Positions 56,823-64,000 of a DNA stretch of 64,000 nucleotides are shown in pieces. The notes beneath the pieces are model-generated. The model searched no databases. It was not told where the DNA came from and worked only from the letters and a program-made list of their open reading frames with translations. The position numbers and the translations under genes were made by a program. Within the stretch, counting starts at the first letter, position 1, and the number at the start of each line of letters is the position of its first letter. The stretch is taken from contig NZ_FNZQ01000001.1 of the NCBI RefSeq assembly GCF_900109285.1, positions 463,001 through 527,000 of the forward strand, read 5' to 3'. The stretch comes from Jannaschia helgolandensis. GTDB lineage: Bacteria > Pseudomonadota > Alphaproteobacteria > Rhodobacterales > Rhodobacteraceae.

Positions 56823-57845
56823 TCAATCCCACCCGCCCCTCGACAACAGACCGAGGCCTTCAAGCTGTTGCCAGCCATGATATCGCGTCGAAGCTTCAGT
56901 CCAGAGAACTGGGCCCGAGGCCAGAGCGTCATAGTACTCGTCATAGAGGTTTGAATTTTCAAAGTGTTGGCGACGTGACATTTCTTCGACGGATTTTGAC
57001 AGAATTGTCGGCAGAAACTTGGTGTGCAGCAGGATACCCGTCGGAGCTTCGCCCCCGTGCCTGCCGTAGACGTGATTCAGGTATCGCGGAAGCAAGGAAT
57101 GTGTGGAGCTGACATAGGCATATCGTCGGTTCCATCGCACCAGCGGCACTTTGGACAAGGTCGGTGCGCGGCGCGGGTCGGCGCGAAAGAACGCGCGCGC
57201 ACGCGGCCCGCCCTGTACCCACAGGTTCTGGAGTTTGGGCTGGCGGATCATGACGTAATTGCCGGCGTCGAAGTATGGAATGCCCGCGATAGGGTCTTTT
57301 TCAGGGTCCGACGCACCCGATCCCAGTGCCCCGCGCGGATACATGTCCAGCATCATCGCGCCCATCGTCGGCCGACCGGTCACGTCCAGCCAATCCGTCA
57401 ATGCGCGCAGATTTCGGCGATCATGATGGGCGTAAACGAACAATTCATCCGCATCCAGCGTCAGGCACCAGTGGCCGTGCCCGTATCGTGCAAGCAGCAC
57501 GGTCAGCCAGTCGACGCCGAAGCGTGACGCCTTGTATCCATGCGGCGTGGTCCAGGTCGACACGTCGGGCTGATCGGCCAGCCACTTTGCCGTCCCGTCG
57601 TCGCTGTCATTGTCGACGATCAGAAAGTGATCGATACCAAGCGCGCGGTGGTGTTGCACAAAATACGGCAGGCGGTCCATTTCGTTCCGCACCGTGGCGA
57701 AACAAAGGATTGCGCCTGCCGCAATATCGTCGGTGCGGTCACGCAGCGGTGACAGTTGCCGTCGCTTCGCAAACGATCGAAGCAACAACCGCCGACGTCT
57801 CCAGCGCAGCTTGTAGGCCAGCCAGAGGTCAGCAGGACGCGACAT
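56823..57845 (-). CDS. Glycosyltransferase family 2 (Glyco_tranf_2_4 type), paralogue
   Basis: A 340-residue GT-A enzyme with ILCFATVRNEMDRLPYFVQH, HFLIVDNDSDDGTAKWLA and the metal-binding LTLDADELFVYAHH. It is a tandem relative of the gene at 55682-56692, divergent enough to suggest a different acceptor. It starts six bases after galU ends. The 130 bases between the two paralogues hold no gene. Confidence 0.85.
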   Translation of the reverse strand: MSRPADLWLAYKLRWRRRRLLLRSFAKRRQLSPLRDRTDDIAAGAILCFATVRNEMDRLPYFVQHHRALGIDHFLIVDNDSDDGTAKWLADQPDVSTWTTPHGYKASRFGVDWLTVLLARYGHGHWCLTLDADELFVYAHHDRRNLRALTDWLDVTGRPTMGAMMLDMYPRGALGSGASDPEKDPIAGIPYFDAGNYVMIRQPKLQNLWVQGGPRARAFFRADPRRAPTLSKVPLVRWNRRYAYVSSTHSLLPRYLNHVYGRHGGEAPTGILLHTKFLPTILSKSVEEMSRRQHFENSNLYDEYYDALASGPVLWTEASTRYHGWQQLEGLGLLSRGGWD

Positions 57846-57851
57846 GCCAGG

Positions 57852-58733
57852 TTAAGTTCCGCTCAGGCTCAGATCGGACAGGAAGGCGGAAAGCTCATCC
57901 CGCAGGTCGGGCCGGGCCAGCCCGAAGGCGACCGTTGCCTGCAAAAACCCGGCCTTGGACCCGCAGTCATATCGCTGACCTTCGAAGCGAAACCCATAGA
58001 CGCCGTCACCGTCGATCTCTCGGGCGATGGCATCGGTCAGCTGGATCTCGCCACCCGCACCGGCACCCAGCCCGGTCAGGTGCTTCATCACCTTCGGACT
58101 GAGGATATAGCGCCCGATCACGGCCAGGTTCGACGGTGCGGTCCCGGCTTCGGGCTTTTCCACCATACCGCGCACCCTGGAGGTTTGACTATCCGTGCTA
58201 TCGACATCCAGGATACCGTAGGACGAGGTACGGTCCGGCGCGACCTCCATTGCGGCGACCATGCTGCCGCCGGTTTCGGCATAAGCCTCGATCATCTGGG
58301 CAAGACACGACGTTTCGGCGGCGATCACATCGTCGGGCAGGATCACGGCGAAGGGTTCATTGTGGATCATCCGGCGCGCGCAGGCCACGGCATGGCCCAG
58401 CCCTTTTGCGCGATGCTGCCGAATATAGGCGATTTGCCCCGAATCCATCGTCGTGCGCTTCAATTCTTCCAGGAGATCCAGCTTTTTCTTCTTGCGAAGT
58501 TCCTGCTCAAGGATGGGACTGTCGTCGAAATAGTCCTCCAGCGCCGACTTGCCGCGCGATGTCACGAAGATAAACTCCTTGATGCCGGCCGCACGCGCTT
58601 CGTCGATCGCATATTGGATCAGGGGCCGATCCACGAGCGTCATGATTTCCTTGGGAACCGATTTCGTAGCCGGCAGGAATCTCGTTCCCAGGCCTGCGAC
58701 CGGGAAGATTGCCTTAGTGACTGTCCGCTTCAT
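57852..58733 (-). CDS. galU: UTP-glucose-1-phosphate uridylyltransferase
   Basis: A 293-residue nucleotidyltransferase making UDP-glucose. KAIFPVAGLGTRFLPATKSV is the nucleotide-binding motif; GLGHAVACARRMI, FAVILPDDVI and the C-terminal FEGQRYDCGSKAGFLQATVA complete the GalU signature. UDP-glucose feeds the neighbouring glycosyltransferases and, via UDP-glucuronate, the epimerase at 14533. It lies 66 bases downstream of cysQ on the same strand and six bases before the next gene. Confidence 0.95.
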   Translation of the reverse strand: MKRTVTKAIFPVAGLGTRFLPATKSVPKEIMTLVDRPLIQYAIDEARAAGIKEFIFVTSRGKSALEDYFDDSPILEQELRKKKKLDLLEELKRTTMDSGQIAYIRQHRAKGLGHAVACARRMIHNEPFAVILPDDVIAAETSCLAQMIEAYAETGGSMVAAMEVAPDRTSSYGILDVDSTDSQTSRVRGMVEKPEAGTAPSNLAVIGRYILSPKVMKHLTGLGAGAGGEIQLTDAIAREIDGDGVYGFRFEGQRYDCGSKAGFLQATVAFGLARPDLRDELSAFLSDLSLSGT

Positions 58734-58799
58734 TTGACCACTCTCTCAAGTTCAGAATTCCTTATCGCGTGACACAGAAATATGCTGGATGCCTGACAA

Positions 58800-59597
58800 T
58801 CAATGCTTTTTGAGATCGACCCCCGGAGCGAGCGCGATGAAGAACGGATTCTCATAGCCCGGCTTGCCATATGTCAGCGGTGTGTGATCGTTAAAACGCA
58901 CCACCTGACCGCCCGCACCTGACAGCACGGCATGCCCTGCTGCGGTATCCCATTCCATCGTTCGACCCAGTCGCGGATACAGGTCCGCCTCGCCCGTGGC
59001 GACCAGGCAGAACTTGAGGGATGAACCTGCGGATTTCAGATCCGAGACCGCATATTTGCCGATGTAATCATCTGTTGCCTGATCGCGATGCGACTTGCTG
59101 GCCACGACCGAAAGGGCCGAATTATCCGCTTTAGAGACTGAAATAGGGGTGCAAATGCCGATCTTGTCCTGATTGAAAGGTCCCGTTTCCTCGACTGTCG
59201 TGCCATCGGCCTGGGTCCAGAACAAGCGGTCGCGGGCAGGGGCGTAGACCACCCCCCGGACCGGCGTGCCATCTTCGACCCAAGCGATATTGACGGTGAA
59301 ATCGCCACGACGTTTCACGAACTCTTTCGTGCCATCCAGAGGATCAACGATGAAAAAGTTTCCAGCTTCCAGATCATGGGTCGCCGACTGTTCTTCGGTG
59401 ATTAACGCAGCATGGGGGAAAGCCGCCTGCAGGCCAGCGGAAATCAGCGTGTCAGCGGCTTCATCGGCTTCGGTTACCGGACTTTCGTCTGATTTTGAAC
59501 GCACTTCGAAGTTTGGGTCAGCATAGATTTCCATGATGCGGTCACCTGCCTGCAACGCAAGTTTGCGAAGCGTTAACATCATTTTGTCGAATTCCAT
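58800..59597 (-). CDS. cysQ: 3'(2'),5'-bisphosphate nucleotidase
   Basis: A 265-residue member of the inositol-phosphatase superfamily. Metal-binding motifs are LITEEQS, FIVDPLDGTKEFVKRRGDFT and the C-terminal MEWDTAAGHAVLSGAGG. CysQ turns PAP into AMP, relieving inhibition of PAPS-using sulfotransferases. It heads a minus-strand run that ends in a sulfotransferase gene, so its place fits local sulfation as well as general sulfur metabolism. GGGGGATC precedes its ATG. Confidence 0.93.
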   Translation of the reverse strand: MEFDKMMLTLRKLALQAGDRIMEIYADPNFEVRSKSDESPVTEADEAADTLISAGLQAAFPHAALITEEQSATHDLEAGNFFIVDPLDGTKEFVKRRGDFTVNIAWVEDGTPVRGVVYAPARDRLFWTQADGTTVEETGPFNQDKIGICTPISVSKADNSALSVVASKSHRDQATDDYIGKYAVSDLKSAGSSLKFCLVATGEADLYPRLGRTMEWDTAAGHAVLSGAGGQVVRFNDHTPLTYGKPGYENPFFIALAPGVDLKKH

Positions 59598-59684
59598 GCC
59601 TAGATCCCCCTGGAAACGCTGTCGCTGACACGGCAGGCTTATGGTAAGGTCCCGGCAAGGGGCAAGCGCAGGCAGGAAGCGTCA

Positions 59685-60506
59685 ATGTTCAAGATCGAAC
59701 GCCGGGATACGATGACGACTCGTGCGTTTACCCTGGCAGAGTTGATTTTTCATGCCACGGTCCGGCAGATCCGAAAGGGCCATTCCAGCGGCCTTCAGGC
59801 GCTGTTCATGAGCATTCTGCAATCGGTGATCTTTATCGCCGCCTTCGTTGTGATGTTCAGCGTTCTCGGACTGCGCGGCAATGCCATCCGGGGCGACTTC
59901 ATTCTTTACATCATGACAGGCGTCTTTCTGTTCATGACCCACATCAAGGCGATGGGCGCCGTCGTCGGGGCCGAGGGCCCGGCTTCGCCAATGATGAAAC
60001 ATGCGCCGATGAACACAGTGATATCGATCACAGCAGCGGCCTTGGGGTCGCTTTATGTGCAATCGCTGTCAATGTTCCTGATCCTGTTCGGTGTCCACGT
60101 TGCCTGGAACCCGATTGTCATTGAAAATTTTGGCGGCGCGGCAATGATGTTCCTGTTGGCATGGTTTGTCGGGGTGGCCATCGGCATGGTCCTGCTCGCC
60201 TTGAAGCCCTGGGCGCCGAACTTCGTCCAGGTCGTCAATTCTATCTACAGCAGGGTGAACATGATCGCCTCGGGCAAGATGTTTGTAGCCAACATGCTGC
60301 CGGCCAAGATGTTGGCGTTCTTCGACTGGAACCCGCTGTTCCACGCCATCGATCAGTCGCGGGGATACACATTTATCAATTACAATCCGCATTACACCAG
60401 CTGGCAGTATCCTCTGAAGGTCGGTTTGGTTCTTCTGGTGATCGGCCTGATGGGTGAATTCTATACCCGCCGTCATGCGTCCCTGTCCTGGTTCGCAGGG
60501 AAATGA
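59685..60506 (+). CDS. ABC-2-type polysaccharide export permease (KpsM/Wzm-like)
   Basis: A 273-residue protein with six hydrophobic segments of the ABC-2 export fold (SILQSVIFIAAFVVMFSVLG; FILYIMTGVFLFMTHIKAMG; AMMFLLAWFVGVAIGMVLL). It resembles permeases of capsule and polyol-phosphate exporters. No ATPase partner gene is in this window, so it must pair with one elsewhere or be part of a split system. AGGAAG lies just before the ATG. Divergent from cysQ with 87 bases between. Confidence 0.85.
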   Translation: MFKIERRDTMTTRAFTLAELIFHATVRQIRKGHSSGLQALFMSILQSVIFIAAFVVMFSVLGLRGNAIRGDFILYIMTGVFLFMTHIKAMGAVVGAEGPASPMMKHAPMNTVISITAAALGSLYVQSLSMFLILFGVHVAWNPIVIENFGGAAMMFLLAWFVGVAIGMVLLALKPWAPNFVQVVNSIYSRVNMIASGKMFVANMLPAKMLAFFDWNPLFHAIDQSRGYTFINYNPHYTSWQYPLKVGLVLLVIGLMGEFYTRRHASLSWFAGK

Positions 60507-60512
60507 GGGGTT

Positions 60513-60697
60513 ATGCTGCCGATCCTGTTCGGGGTGCTGGCTGGTTTTCAGGTCAACCCCGTGCAGGCAACGCAGGACGTCTGGCCCGCCTGTTCGACGT
60601 GGCGGCAGACGATGTGCTGAACCTGCGAAAAGGGCCGTCCCTTGACGCGATCTTTGGCGAGCAGGTCCTGTCGGGATGCTGCACGCTCGCGCCGTAA
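60513..60697 (+). pseudogene. Frameshifted SH3-domain exported protein remnant
   Basis: The ATG at 60513 opens a signal-peptide-like start (LPILFGVLAGFQVNPVQATQ, then DVWPA) that ends in a stop after nine further codons. In another frame from 60591 the sequence continues LFDVAADDVLNLRKGPSLDA, the beginning of a bacterial SH3 domain, to TAA at 60695. Restoring one base near 60590 joins both parts. The joined protein would still be short (about 60 residues), lacking most of the SH3 fold, so it looks both frameshifted and truncated. Confidence 0.7.
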
Positions 60698-60702
60698 GAT
60701 AG

Positions 60703-61350
60703 TTATCTCGAAGGCACACTTGTCTCGTCACTCACCACCCGCAGCGTCAGATTGATTCGTCCTGGCGCGTCCAACAAGGTCGATGTTCCCGGCGCAACCC
60801 GGTCCACCCCATGATGCAGCAACCGCGCCGCTCCACCGAGAACCAACACATCGCCGGACCGCAGCCAGAGCGATTCGGTCTTGCCGCCGCGTTCGACATT
60901 GCCGATGCGAAACAGCGCGTCGTCACCCAGCGAGATCGATACGACCGGCTGGTTGAAATCGCCTTCGTCCCGATCCTGATGCATACCCATCCGCGCATCG
61001 GGGCCATACCAGTTGACCAGACAACTTTCCGGCGGGCGTGCACCGGGCACCACAGCATCCCATACCGCGCGCACGCTGTCTGGAATCGGGGGCCATGGCA
61101 CCCCCGAGGAATGCCGTGCCTCGTACCGATAGCCCCGCCGATCTGTTACCCATCCCAACAAACCGGCCGAGGTCATGCGGACTGATAATGGCTGGCCCCG
61201 TCGTGTCACAGGCACCACGAATGGGGCGGCACGGGCAATCGCGCGTACGTCTGCGACCATCGCCGCCTGCGCCACCGCATCCAGAAAGCCATCGAAAACC
61301 TGTACGCCCCGAACGTCGCGTCGCGGGTGGCTGTCTGATGTTTCCGTCAA
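60703..61350 (-). CDS. alkB: AlkB-type 2-oxoglutarate/iron-dependent DNA repair dioxygenase
   Basis: A 215-residue enzyme that oxidatively removes methyl groups from 1-methyladenine and 3-methylcytosine. The iron ligands are His124 and Asp126 (GMHQDRDE) and His179 or His180 (LLHHGVDR); the 2-oxoglutarate contact is RINLTLR near the end. CLVNWYGPDARMG is the AlkB nucleotide-lid region. No good ATG is available; TTG at 61350 follows AGGGGG by about five bases, with GTG at 61365 as alternative. Divergent from dnaK. Confidence 0.9.
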   Translation of the reverse strand: MTETSDSHPRRDVRGVQVFDGFLDAVAQAAMVADVRAIARAAPFVVPVTRRGQPLSVRMTSAGLLGWVTDRRGYRYEARHSSGVPWPPIPDSVRAVWDAVVPGARPPESCLVNWYGPDARMGMHQDRDEGDFNQPVVSISLGDDALFRIGNVERGGKTESLWLRSGDVLVLGGAARLLHHGVDRVAPGTSTLLDAPGRINLTLRVVSDETSVPSR

Positions 61351-61368
61351 ATTCGCCCCCTTCACATC

Positions 61369-61397
61369 CTTGCGAGCGTAAAACCCCCTCCTTATAT
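61369..61397 (+). promoter_or_regulatory. Sigma-32-like heat-shock promoter of dnaK
   Basis: CTTGCGAG at 61369 (-35) and CCTTATAT at about 61390-61397 (-10) match the alphaproteobacterial RpoH pattern of CTTG and CYTATnT with suitable spacing. Transcription would begin near 61405, giving a 5' leader of roughly 105 bases. No CIRCE inverted repeat is present. Confidence 0.65.
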
Positions 61398-61513
61398 ACC
61401 CCCTGATCCGCGGACGGGCAGTTTCCGACCGCAACGATTTTAACCTGGGATTAGGGCCGGGGCGCCTGAGAGGGCTCCGGTTCGAGCAAATCGCCAAGAG
61501 AGGACTATTCGAA

Positions 61514-63427
61514 ATGGCAAAAGTCATCGGTATCGACCTCGGGACCACCAACTCCTGCGTCGCCATCATGGACGGGTCGCAACCCCGTGTGATCGAAAAC
61601 GCGGAAGGGGCCCGCACTACGCCGTCCATCGTCGGCTATACGGAAAACGAGCGTCTGGTGGGTCAGCCCGCCAAACGTCAGGCCGTCACCAACCCTGAAA
61701 ATACCATTTTCGGCATCAAGCGTCTGATCGGTCGTCGGTTCGACGATGAGCATCTGAACAAAGACAAGAAGAACCTGCCGTTTAACGTCGTCTCCAGCAA
61801 TGGTGACGCCTGGGTCGAAGTGCGCGGTGAAAAGTATTCCCCCGCTCAGGTCAGCGCGCTGATCCTTCAGAAGATGAAGGAAACGGCCGAATCGTATCTG
61901 GGCGAAGACGTCACGCAGGCCGTCATCACGGTTCCCGCGTATTTCAACGACGCCCAGCGTCAGGCCACCAAGGACGCGGGCAAGATCGCCGGTCTGGAAG
62001 TGCTGCGTATCATCAACGAGCCGACGGCGGCCGCGCTGGCCTATGGTCTGGACAAGAAAGAAACGCGCACCATTGCGGTTTATGACCTTGGTGGCGGTAC
62101 GTTCGACGTAACCATTCTGGAAATCGATGACGGCCTGTTCGAGGTCAAGTCGACCAACGGCGACACCTTCCTGGGTGGCGAAGATTTCGACATGCGGATC
62201 GTGAATTACCTCGCAGAGGAGTTCAAGAAAGAGCATGGCACCGACCTGACGCAGGACAAAATGGCCCTTCAGCGCCTGAAAGAGGCGGCGGAGAAGGCCA
62301 AGATCGAGTTGTCCTCGGCCAATCAGACCGAGATCAACCAGCCCTTCATCTCGATGGGGTCCAATGGTCAGCCGCTGCACATGGTCATGAAGCTGACCCG
62401 TGCCAAGCTGGAATCGTTGGTCAGCGATCTGATCAAGGCGTCGATCAAACCGTGCAAGGATGCGCTCAAAGACGCGGGCCTGTCCACGTCGGATATCGAC
62501 GAAGTCGTTCTGGTCGGCGGTATGACCCGCATGCCCAAAGTTGTTGAAGAGGTCACCAAGTTCTTCGGGAAAGAGCCGCATAAAGGCGTGAACCCCGATG
62601 AAGTCGTGGCTCTGGGTGCCGCCATTCAGGCCGGTGTTTTGCAAGGCGACGTCAAGGATGTGGTCCTGCTGGACGTGACTCCGCTGAGCTTGGGGATCGA
62701 GACTCTGGGTGGTGTGTTCACTCGTCTGATCGACCGCAACACGACGATCCCGACCAAGAAATCCCAGGTCTTCTCGACCGCCGAGGATAATCAGAACGCT
62801 GTCACAATCCGGGTCTTCCAGGGTGAGCGCGAGATGGCGTCCGACAACAAGATGCTCGGAAACTTCAACCTCGACGATATCCCGCCCGCCCCGCGCGGCC
62901 TGCCGCAGATCGAAGTGACTTTCGATATCGATGCCAACGGCATCGTGTCGGTCAGCGCCAAGGACAAGGGCACCGGCCGCGAGCAGCACATTACAATCCA
63001 GGCGTCGGGCGGTCTGTCGGATGAAGACATCGAACAGATGGTCAAGGATGCTGAGGCGAATGCCGAAGCAGACAAGGGACGTCGCGAGTTGGTCGAAGCC
63101 CGGAACCAGGCCGAAAGCCTGATCCATTCGACCAAGAAGTCCTTGGAAGAGCATGGCGACAAGGTCGATCCGTCCACCGTCGAAGCGATCGAGCTAGCCG
63201 TCACTTCGCTGGAAGAGTCGATGGACTCGGAGGATGCCGGCAAGATCAAATCCGGTATCCAGAACGTATCCGAAGCCGCGATGCGTCTGGGCGAGGCGAT
63301 CTACAAAGCCTCGGCTGCTGCCGAAGAAGGGGATGAAGCCGCACCGGCCGATGGTCCCCGTGACGAGAGCGAGGATGAGATCCTGGATGCCGATTTCGAG
63401 GACCTCGATGACGAGAAGCGGGCCTGA
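61514..63427 (+). CDS. dnaK: Chaperone protein DnaK (Hsp70)
   Basis: A 637-residue Hsp70. The ATPase domain has [33 protein letters not shown] and [20 protein letters not shown]; the linker and substrate domain follow ([20 protein letters not shown]), and the C-terminal lid ends in an acidic tail. It refolds proteins with DnaJ and GrpE and usually restrains the RpoH response. GAGAGGA precedes the ATG. dnaJ follows after a hairpin. Confidence 0.98.
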   Translation: MAKVIGIDLGTTNSCVAIMDGSQPRVIENAEGARTTPSIVGYTENERLVGQPAKRQAVTNPENTIFGIKRLIGRRFDDEHLNKDKKNLPFNVVSSNGDAWVEVRGEKYSPAQVSALILQKMKETAESYLGEDVTQAVITVPAYFNDAQRQATKDAGKIAGLEVLRIINEPTAAALAYGLDKKETRTIAVYDLGGGTFDVTILEIDDGLFEVKSTNGDTFLGGEDFDMRIVNYLAEEFKKEHGTDLTQDKMALQRLKEAAEKAKIELSSANQTEINQPFISMGSNGQPLHMVMKLTRAKLESLVSDLIKASIKPCKDALKDAGLSTSDIDEVVLVGGMTRMPKVVEEVTKFFGKEPHKGVNPDEVVALGAAIQAGVLQGDVKDVVLLDVTPLSLGIETLGGVFTRLIDRNTTIPTKKSQVFSTAEDNQNAVTIRVFQGEREMASDNKMLGNFNLDDIPPAPRGLPQIEVTFDIDANGIVSVSAKDKGTGREQHITIQASGGLSDEDIEQMVKDAEANAEADKGRRELVEARNQAESLIHSTKKSLEEHGDKVDPSTVEAIELAVTSLEESMDSEDAGKIKSGIQNVSEAAMRLGEAIYKASAAAEEGDEAAPADGPRDESEDEILDADFEDLDDEKRA

Positions 63428-63449
63428 TCGTCTTATGAATGACAGACAA

Positions 63450-63476
63450 GGCCGGCCCCAAGCGGGCCGGTCTTTT
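63450..63476 (+). terminator. Hairpin between dnaK and dnaJ
   Basis: A nine-pair stem (GGCCGGCCC with GGGCCGGTC, one G-T pair), five-base loop, then TTTTCGTT. It lies within the 66-base gap and could partly end transcription, lowering dnaJ relative to dnaK, as reported for other dnaKJ operons. Confidence 0.6.
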
Positions 63477-63493
63477 CGTTGGAGACCTGAGTA

Positions 63494-64000
63494 ATGGCGA
63501 AACGTGACTACTACGAGACGCTCGGCGTGTCGAAGGGGGCCGGGCCGGACGAAATCAAAAAGGGGTTCCGGGCCAAGGCCAAGGAACTGCACCCGGACCG
63601 CAATTCCGACAACCCGAACGCCGAAGCGCAGTTCAAGGAAGCGAACGAAGCCTACGACGTCCTAAAGGACCCCGAAAAAAAGGCTGCCTATGATCGCTTT
63701 GGTCATGCCGCATTTGAGGGCGGCATGGGCGGTGGTGGCCATGGTGGACCGCGTCGCGGACCTGCGGGGGCCCAGCAAGGAGACTTTGCCAGCGCGTTCT
63801 CGGACGTGTTCGAAGACCTGTTCGGCGACTTCATGGGTGGCCAGCCCGGTCGCGGTGGTGGTGGTCGGGCGCGTGCGACCCGTGGCTCGGATCTGCGATA
63901 CAACATGCGGATTTCGTTGGAGGAAGCCTTCGCCGGACAGCAAAAGACAATTACCGTTCCGACCGCCGTGCAGTGTTCCACCTGTAACGGCAAGGGCACC
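63494..64000 (+). CDS. dnaJ: Chaperone protein DnaJ, 3' end outside the window
   Basis: The first 169 codons are present. The J domain begins [20 protein letters not shown] and holds the HPD motif in [14 protein letters not shown] Gly/Phe-type linker ([20 protein letters not shown]) is followed by the start of the client-binding region and the first zinc-site cysteines ([11 protein letters not shown]). It stimulates the DnaK ATPase. GGAGACCTGAGTA precedes the ATG. Confidence 0.97.
   Translation, partial: MAKRDYYETLGVSKGAGPDEIKKGFRAKAKELHPDRNSDNPNAEAQFKEANEAYDVLKDPEKKAAYDRFGHAAFEGGMGGGGHGGPRRGPAGAQQGDFASAFSDVFEDLFGDFMGGQPGRGGGGRARATRGSDLRYNMRISLEEAFAGQQKTITVPTAVQCSTCNGKGT

Noticed and set aside
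61351-61513. CIRCE/HrcA element upstream of dnaK
   Set aside because: No TTAGCACTC-N9-GAGTGCTAA-like repeat; the region fits an RpoH promoter instead.
61505-63154. Long open frame antisense to dnaK
   Set aside because: A typical shadow of dnaK codon usage; older annotations of such frames as dehydrogenases are known artefacts.

Overview
The window reads as a chromosome segment of a GC-rich alphaproteobacterium of the family Rhodobacteraceae (roseobacter type). The evidence is rnhB followed by ccrM (GANTC methyltransferase), the lptC-lptA-lptB-hpf-ptsN block, gltB/gltD, the cysQ-galU polysaccharide locus, a GTA-type spike pair, and dnaK-dnaJ behind a sigma-32-like promoter. Coding density is high. 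Stop-start overlaps (ATGA or GTGA) join most neighbouring genes of the same strand.

Region 1 (about 0.03-18.6 kb) is a surface-polysaccharide locus with a GTA head-spike gene pair at its left end. The small spike base (154-420) and the LamG-like/SGNH-hydrolase fibre (417-1787) are followed by an OPX export lipoprotein (2066-3412). Two minus-strand gene sets then follow: 9660 to 3442 (FdtA-type isomerase, O-acyltransferase, GNAT, DegT aminotransferase, Wzx flippase, GT2, priming sugar transferase) and 14227 to 9743 (three GT4 glycosyltransferases and a Wzy-like polymerase). A UDP-glucuronate 4-epimerase, a metallophosphatase and a Wzc/ExoP-type tyrosine autokinase complete a Wzx/Wzy/Wzc/OPX pathway. 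A consensus CtrA box (TTAA-N7-TTAA) precedes the isomerase operon and a near-consensus one precedes the spike pair.

Region 2 (18.8-28.2 kb) is catabolic and stress-related: homogentisate dioxygenase plus fumarylacetoacetase, a thiolase/acyl-CoA synthetase/PPC-domain operon, and katG divergent from oxyR. Region 3 (28.3-39.2 kb) is mostly housekeeping: a DEAD-box helicase, a membrane-anchored winged-helix protein, small exported proteins, rnhB, ccrM, a CAP-domain lipoprotein, an L,D-transpeptidase, queG, a GST and mtgA. Region 4 (39.3-46.4 kb) holds glutamate synthase. gltB is coupled to a small unknown gene and an alpha/beta hydrolase, while gltD stands separately. Both promoter regions carry the same 15-bp palindrome GTCAGC-N3-GCTGAC.

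Region 5 (46.5-52.6 kb) holds uppP, a complex I NDUFA9-like gene, tRNA-Leu(CAG), an RNase D, lptC/A/B, hpf and ptsN. Region 6 (52.6-60.7 kb) is a second polysaccharide cluster transcribed leftward from cysQ: cysQ, galU, two related glycosyltransferases, a GT14-like protein and a sulfotransferase. Divergent from it lie an ABC-2 export permease with no ATPase in the window and a frameshifted SH3-domain pseudogene. Region 7 (60.7-64 kb) has an AlkB-type dioxygenase divergent from dnaK, then dnaJ, which is cut by the window edge.

The most interesting signal is the pairing of a GTA spike carrying a complete esterase catalytic set with a capsule-type locus that encodes an O-acetyltransferase, with CtrA-type boxes in front of both. 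No CRISPR array, insertion sequence, integrase or rRNA was seen.
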